Assembly: GCA_000827265.1 (NCBI GenBank)
Contig: KN834858.1
Span: forward strand, 15,492-79,491
Length of the DNA stretch: 64,000 nt
Direction: 5' to 3'
From: Collybiopsis luxurians FD-317 M1
Lineage: Eukaryota > Basidiomycota > Agaricomycetes > Agaricales > Omphalotaceae
Part shown: positions 59,706 through 64,000 of the stretch, one piece after another
Position numbering within the stretch: the stretch's first letter is position 1
Layout: every line of letters starts with the position of its first letter
The notes under the pieces: model-generated
What the model was told of the DNA's origin: nothing
Database searches by the model: none
Seen by the model: the letters and a program-made list of their open reading frames with translations, nothing else
Translations under genes and position numbers: made by a program

Positions 59706-59989
59706 CTTTGGCATAATATCATAAGTAGGAAATAGGCAATTTACTATCGAGCAAAAGAAGCTCTAAAGAATATGAAAAGTTCATCATTCACAATATTCGC
59801 AAACTCGTCTTCGCCAAGTCCGACGACTCATATATCCAATATTACTTGTCCAATGCAATAGGAGGAATTCTTCTGAATTCCATCCTTGCCTTGCGAGCAA
59901 ATCACCTGATGAATGGGCAGACCGTCTTCAAATGAATTGATGACTGCTTTTTAGTTAGCGAGTCTCCTTGATATGCTAGCACGATTCAA

Positions 59990-60375
59990 TTCTTGCCTTA
60001 CTTTTTGAAGTGGAGGCTCGGTCATAATAGGCATGCAGATGTATTCGATTATGCTGGCTCACTCGTTATCCCTAGCTCCTCTTATGAATCAGTATCCGTT
60101 GCAGTTATCGCTGGCTGTGGTGGCATCTTTGTAGCTGGATTGACCAAGGTGATACTCACCATCTTCTTTGGGCAAGCCGCGCTGTATTACCAATCTTATG
60201 AGAAAACGATGGCTGCCCATTGCGGATTGCCGATAAAATCAGTATAGTGACTCGATCGAAACCTGTCTAGAAACAAAAAGAAATAAGGGGCTTGGATGGT
60301 AGAGCATATAGGACAATCATGATGGAGGATTCACAGCTGGGGAGGTCGGACGCACCATATGCGTCGAGAAACCGT
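59990..60375 (+). pseudogene. Probable sixth PPxY-family relic (copy F)
   Basis: A + strand frame reads SVSVAVIAGCGGIFVAGLTK followed by VILTIFF, similar to the TM helix of copies B and D, and then runs to a stop at 60247. About 75 bases later, in another frame, MEDSQLGRSDAP continues as YASRN, similar to the family end (GRSDAPPTYVSE in D) with the PP reduced to one P. No Arg-rich anchor or coiled coil remains. If correct this is a truncated, frameshifted copy; the resemblance is short and could be chance. Confidence 0.3.
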
Positions 60376-60789
60376 GACGTATCCTTGTGGATTCTTGTGC
60401 AACACGTTCTCGCAAATCATGAAACAGATACAGTGTCTTTAGAGCTCCAGGTTCACAGAATACGACAGAGTCTCGACTGTCCAGATGTGGGCTTCTGCAT
60501 CGCATATATATCAATGGGAACAAGGAAAAGAGGAAACCAAGCTTCGTTAGGCCCAGGAAGGCCTAATGCTACTGAGCATCGACCTACGCTGAAAGCTTGG
60601 AGTCCTTTAAAATACCACAGGAGTTCTGATTCGACAAGCCTCTGCTAACGCAAAAGCCAAAATCTTAGCCCGACTCAAATCAACTACTCACACTGCAGGT
60701 TGCCTCGGGGTTCTTTCCATACTTCATTCACAAATGGAAGTACTGCAAACAAATTTCATCGAAATTAGCATAGTTATAGACACTCTGAG

Positions 60790-61273
60790 CTATCGAGACA
60801 GAAGAACCCTGAACCATTTCAATTCCCCCATCCTGTTCGCTATTCTCAACACTTTTTTGACATCATCAATATACTCTTTATTGCGGCTCAATTCGATAGC
60901 ATTTTGATCGATGTTGCTGGCGAGGTAGATCAGGAACTGCACTTCGTTGTCGTATCTGTGAAAAGTCCAGAAGGGTCTATAGTGAAATGAGGAGTATAGG
61001 TGAATGTGTTTGCCTTACATGTCAATCAAGAACCGACCGTGATTTATATTTGGAACTATACTGCTCGACCCATGGACGTACCACGTAGTCGGTCCAGAAT
61101 GGGGTCATTAATCCGTGAAATTCTGGCCAAGCTTCCCAGGCAGTCTCATCTGTAACGAGCCAGCCCAAAAGGTAATCGGGCGTTCGATGCCGGCAGGGCG
61201 GCTCAACGACGCCTAGCCTATGAGGGGGGTGATCGAGTAAGAGGGCATTTTCGTGAGGACATTTTCTATGCAT
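60790..61273 (-). CDS. Hypothetical 133-residue protein, two exons
   Basis: Minus-strand exons 61273-61038 and 60955-60790 join in phase across an 82-nt intron (GTCGGT..CACAG). The product begins MHRKCPHENALLLDHP, has a Trp-rich middle (LLGWLVTDETAWEAWPEFHG; TPFWTDYVVRPWVEQY) and ends with a helical part (YDNEVQFLIYLASN, NKEYIDDVKKVL, ELKWFRVLLSR). There is no TM or signal. I do not recognise it. The start lies only 34 bases from a transposable element end, so 5' exons may have been separated by that insertion. Confidence 0.55.
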
Positions 61274-61489
61274 GTGTTAACACGAAATGGACATATCTAC
61301 CATTAGGCTCGTACCCAGCCTGTCTATGAAGGCCGATCTAATGAGGGCCTGTCGATAGACAGGCTGGGAGATCTCGGAACTATTTGGGTGGGTGCGCACG
61401 GAGTTTGAAATTGACACCCTTGACAGCTGTCGGCTCATCGGCACTTTCACTGATTCCGCCAAACGCACTAAGCAAAATGCTTGGGACAT

Positions 61490-62063
61490 CTTCATTTACA
61501 GAAAATTTTATGTTGTAATACCAATATCTGTAATATTTCAGTACATACTTGACTATTTCACTGTTCCCAAAGCTGGCTGTTTGATAAGTAGTAATGGCCG
61601 GGACGAGAAATTCAAACTCCGTGNNNNNNNNNNNNNNNNNNNNNNNNNNNNNNNNNNNNNNNNNNNNNNNNNNNNNNNNNNNNNNNNNNNNNNNNNNNNN
61701 NNNNNNNNNNNNNNNNNNNNNNNNNNNNNNNNNNNNNNNNNNNNNNNNNNNNNNNNNNNNNNNNNNNNNNNNNNNNNNNNNNNNNNNNNNNNNNNNNNNN
61801 NNNNNNNNNNNNNNNNNNNNNNNNNNNNNNNNNNNNNNNNNNNNNNNNNNNNNNNNNNNNNNNNNNNNNNNNNNNNNNNNNNNNNNNNNNNNNNNNNNNN
61901 NNNNNNNNNNNNNNNNNNNNNNNNNNNNNCTTCATTTACAGAAAATTTTATGTTGTAATACCAATATCTGTAATATTTCAGTACATACTTGACTATTTCA
62001 CTGTTCCCAAAGCTGGCTGTTTGATAAGTAGTAATGGCCGGGACGAGAAATTCAAACTCCGTG
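61490..62063. repeat. 134-bp direct repeat on both sides of the gap
   Basis: 61490-61623 and 61930-62063 are identical and abut the run of N on either side. This is the pattern of one sequence present on two unmerged contig ends, so the gap may not be real. Confidence 0.85.
61624..61929. other. Assembly gap (306 N)
   Basis: Unknown bases; any reading frame through it is meaningless. Confidence 0.99.
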
Positions 62064-62156
62064 CGCACCCACCCAAATAGTTCCGAGATCTCCCAGCCTG
62101 TCTATCGACAGGCCCTCATTAGATCGGCCTTCATAGACAGGCTGGGTACGAGCCTA

Positions 62157-63404
62157 CGTACCTGGTATTCTCTTGAGACATGGTCAACGAATTAACCTTC
62201 TTGACCTCTGACCTTATCACGTGATACGGGCGGCAATTGCTTGATTGCGTAGTTGGATCGGTTGGAGATGGCGTCTGCGAGCCTGCAGAAAGATTGCGTC
62301 CAAGTTTGGTCCAAGTCATAGTCACATACCAGGATGTGAAAAACGTTCTGGAATCTGGATAAACGGCTACGTGCTTCACCTTCCCACTATTGGCACTTGC
62401 GATTGCGATTGCGATTGCGCTTTTACTCGACTGAAGTCCGCGATTTGCCTCCAAATCGCCCGGGCACCCGGTCCACTTTCCACTGTTGGTAATGGGGCAA
62501 GAAGCGCAACAATCAATGCCTACTCAACTGCTCAACTGTCCAGACCTTGATCCACTAAAGTCAGTGGGCTGGCATTCAAATGCTGGCGCCAGCCATCCCA
62601 TTTCAGCAGCTGGTAGACTAGGACACACTGGACAGTTGAAAGGGCGGATGGTAGCTTTTCTTGTCATTTGTTGAGGTTTAAACTCAGCTCAATGAGAAAC
62701 GATCGTATCCCGTTCTACGCTGGAACTGTTCGGCTGCAGATGCAAACGTCGGCTGGGGAAGACAATTATACGAACCTCGCTATGCCATCACGATCAGTAG
62801 TTCAATATTCAGCCCTTCTTATTCACCCCTCGCCCCTTCCTTCTTCCAGTATCTTCATTGCTCTCTTCCTGATAATGAGGGCAAACGACGTCGGGGGGCG
62901 GTCCGGTTGGAGGGGTAGGACGTGGTAGAAAAGAAGAGGGAAAATACTCACCTTCAGCAGCAGCAACCCCAGTCGCTCACACATCTCCTGTATATCACAC
63001 CAATTCTACCGTTACTAGTTGAGTCTCGGCAGCCTCTCCACTCCTTACGTATATTTGATTCGTTACAAAGTGGGATAAGAATCCTCAGGGTAGCTATCAT
63101 GTATCAGCAACTCGTCGATTCTTTACATTGATTCCGGTACCACTGGGGAATAAACCGGGAGGGTATTGATGTTCCTTGTAGGCAGGTGTATTTCCTTCTG
63201 GCTCGGAGCGAGATCTCAACCCCGGTGAGTCTTCAGTTTCAGTGTCGCTACGCCAACGAGGTGAGGATTATTACTGGTTTAACCTAGAGAATTAATTGAC
63301 TGTAGCTTTGTCTGAATTCAACATGGGTCAAAAGGATATTGTGAAGGTTTGCAACAAGTATGTAGGCACCACCTTTCACGAATATGTAATTGAATTGAAT
63401 GGGG
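62157..63404. other. Intergenic, nothing recognised
   Basis: Open frames at 62245-62550, 62486-62674, 62668-62928 and 62922-63131 overlap each other and show no family signature. A GCGATT hexamer repeat lies at about 62398-62416. Confidence 0.45.
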
Positions 63405-63558
63405 AGGGTAAAACGAGGCGGTATGAGAATCCGCATTCACTTCGCAAAGCTACGTAGATGAGACCTGCCTCATGTTAGGCTGGCAGAATCAGCCGCCCTG
63501 GCGTCTGGGATATGATGGGGATTCGGATATGGAGGCTCCTCGTGGTACATCCACCTGA
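63405..63558 (+). pseudogene. C-terminal fragment of a second F-box gene copy
   Basis: Aligns with the last 170 bases of the F-box gene at 57927-59705. Shared stretches are GGTATGAGAATYCRSATTCAC, GGCAGAATCAGCC and GGATATGATG..TCGGATATGGAGG. An in-frame TAG and an internal deletion of about 20 bases relative to the intact gene break it, and upstream sequence does not continue the match. It is a degraded duplicate. Confidence 0.7.
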
Positions 63559-64000
63559 TCAAACACATTCCGCCAGCTATCGCTGATTCGAGTTCTGATA
63601 TGAACCATTGTCCTCTGATGAGAGAGAATTCTCATTAAATCCAATTCGTGCTGGAAATGAAGAACACGCGTGAGGCAGCATACATCAAGGTATGCCTGAA
63701 ACTTGCAATAGAACTCGTGGTACAAATCCAGGAGAACATATACAGTCAAATGACATGAGCGTCTCCTCCTCCTTCCATCCATCCACCGGGCCAGTTTCAA
63801 CGTAGAACTCGATGCTGAAAGCAGGGAAGCATTCAGACTACGAATCCATATCGGTTGAAAATTCCACATGTACGTACACAAATTCAACTTTGAATGAAAG
63901 CCCGCATTAATTAATGAACGTTTCATCGAACATAGATGTTCCAAGTTTTGATAATGGTGCGATTTCACCCTACGCTACGGCTACCGCTAAAGATTAGGCT
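63559..64000. other. Window end, nothing recognised
   Basis: A minus-strand frame (63968-63489) crosses the F-box fragment antisense and has no family signature. Confidence 0.45.

Larger units (their letters stand above)
61307..62154. mobile_element. TA-flanked element with 103-bp perfect TIRs, contains assembly gap
   Basis: Bases 61307-61409 are the exact reverse complement of 62052-62154, beginning GGCTCGTACCCAGCC, and both ends are flanked by TA (61305-61306, 62155-62156). Within each TIR, CCAGCCTGTCTAT and ATAGACAGGCTGG form a further 13-bp stem. No transposase is visible in the sequenced part. With the gap removed and the duplicated contig ends merged, the element would be about 408 bp, a MITE size. 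Confidence 0.8.

Noticed and set aside
61392..62068. Open frames running through the N gap
   Set aside because: The translation is mostly unknown bases and lies in an inverted-repeat element.
1..64000. CRISPR arrays, operons, ribosome binding sites, rRNA genes
   Set aside because: Intron-rich eukaryotic sequence; no regularly spaced repeats, Shine-Dalgarno patterns or rRNA-like stretches were seen.

Overview
The window looks like nuclear DNA of a mushroom-forming basidiomycete (Agaricomycetes). Genes are split by many 46-65 nt introns with GT..AG ends and CTAAC/CTRAY-like branch points. The protein families are typical of that class: DUF6533-type 7TM proteins, an F-box protein with a short coiled coil before the box, ACS and sugar-porter MFS transporters, and small secreted proteins. 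Mobile elements are decayed by C-to-T changes, mostly at CpG. All gene models were spliced by eye; where exon phases close I give exon positions.

Layout. 1-3.6 kb: no gene, a palindromic repeat cluster at 290-338. 3.6-11.1 kb (+ strand): a three-exon 116-residue unknown, a secreted 183-residue unknown, a PQ-loop protein of the MPDU1 family, and a ten-exon MFS sugar porter. 14.3-16.7 kb (+): an 18-exon ACS-family MFS transporter. 17.9-21.5 kb (-): a single-pass membrane protein and a DUF6533 7TM protein. 21.6-25.3 kb: a duplicated noncoding segment, one copy lying just upstream of a 71-residue secreted protein. 26.4-36.6 kb (+): three members of a single-pass membrane family. They are interleaved with a complete but dead Tc1/mariner element and a TA-flanked MITE. 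38.6-45.2 kb: a Copia LTR retrotransposon with 400-bp LTRs and a perfect 5-bp target duplication, a LINE-like fragment and a related LTR-like block. 48.2-49.9 kb (-): an LRR-type relic and a protein resembling a retropepsin but lacking the catalytic Asp. 52.7-55.3 kb (+): two more members of the membrane family. 55.5-61.3 kb: a second DUF6533 gene (-), a 592-residue F-box gene (+), a probable sixth family relic and a two-exon unknown (-). 61.3-64 kb: a 103-bp-TIR element containing an assembly gap, and a fragment of a second F-box copy.

The most interesting signal is the membrane family (copies at 26380, 31315, 35600, 52695, 53989 and probably 59990). All copies are on the + strand. Where it can be read, the gene structure is the same: a Ser/Thr/Gln-rich ectodomain, a short middle exon bounded by phase-2 introns, then one exon carrying the TM helix, an Arg-rich stop-transfer stretch, a short predicted coiled coil and a C-terminal PPxY motif. 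This looks like a local array of surface proteins whose tails could recruit WW-domain (Nedd4/Rsp5-type) ubiquitin ligases. In two copies a TGA replaces an Arg codon exactly at the membrane/cytosol boundary, with the tail frame still open after it. That is either CpG decay or a switch between tail-less and tailed forms.
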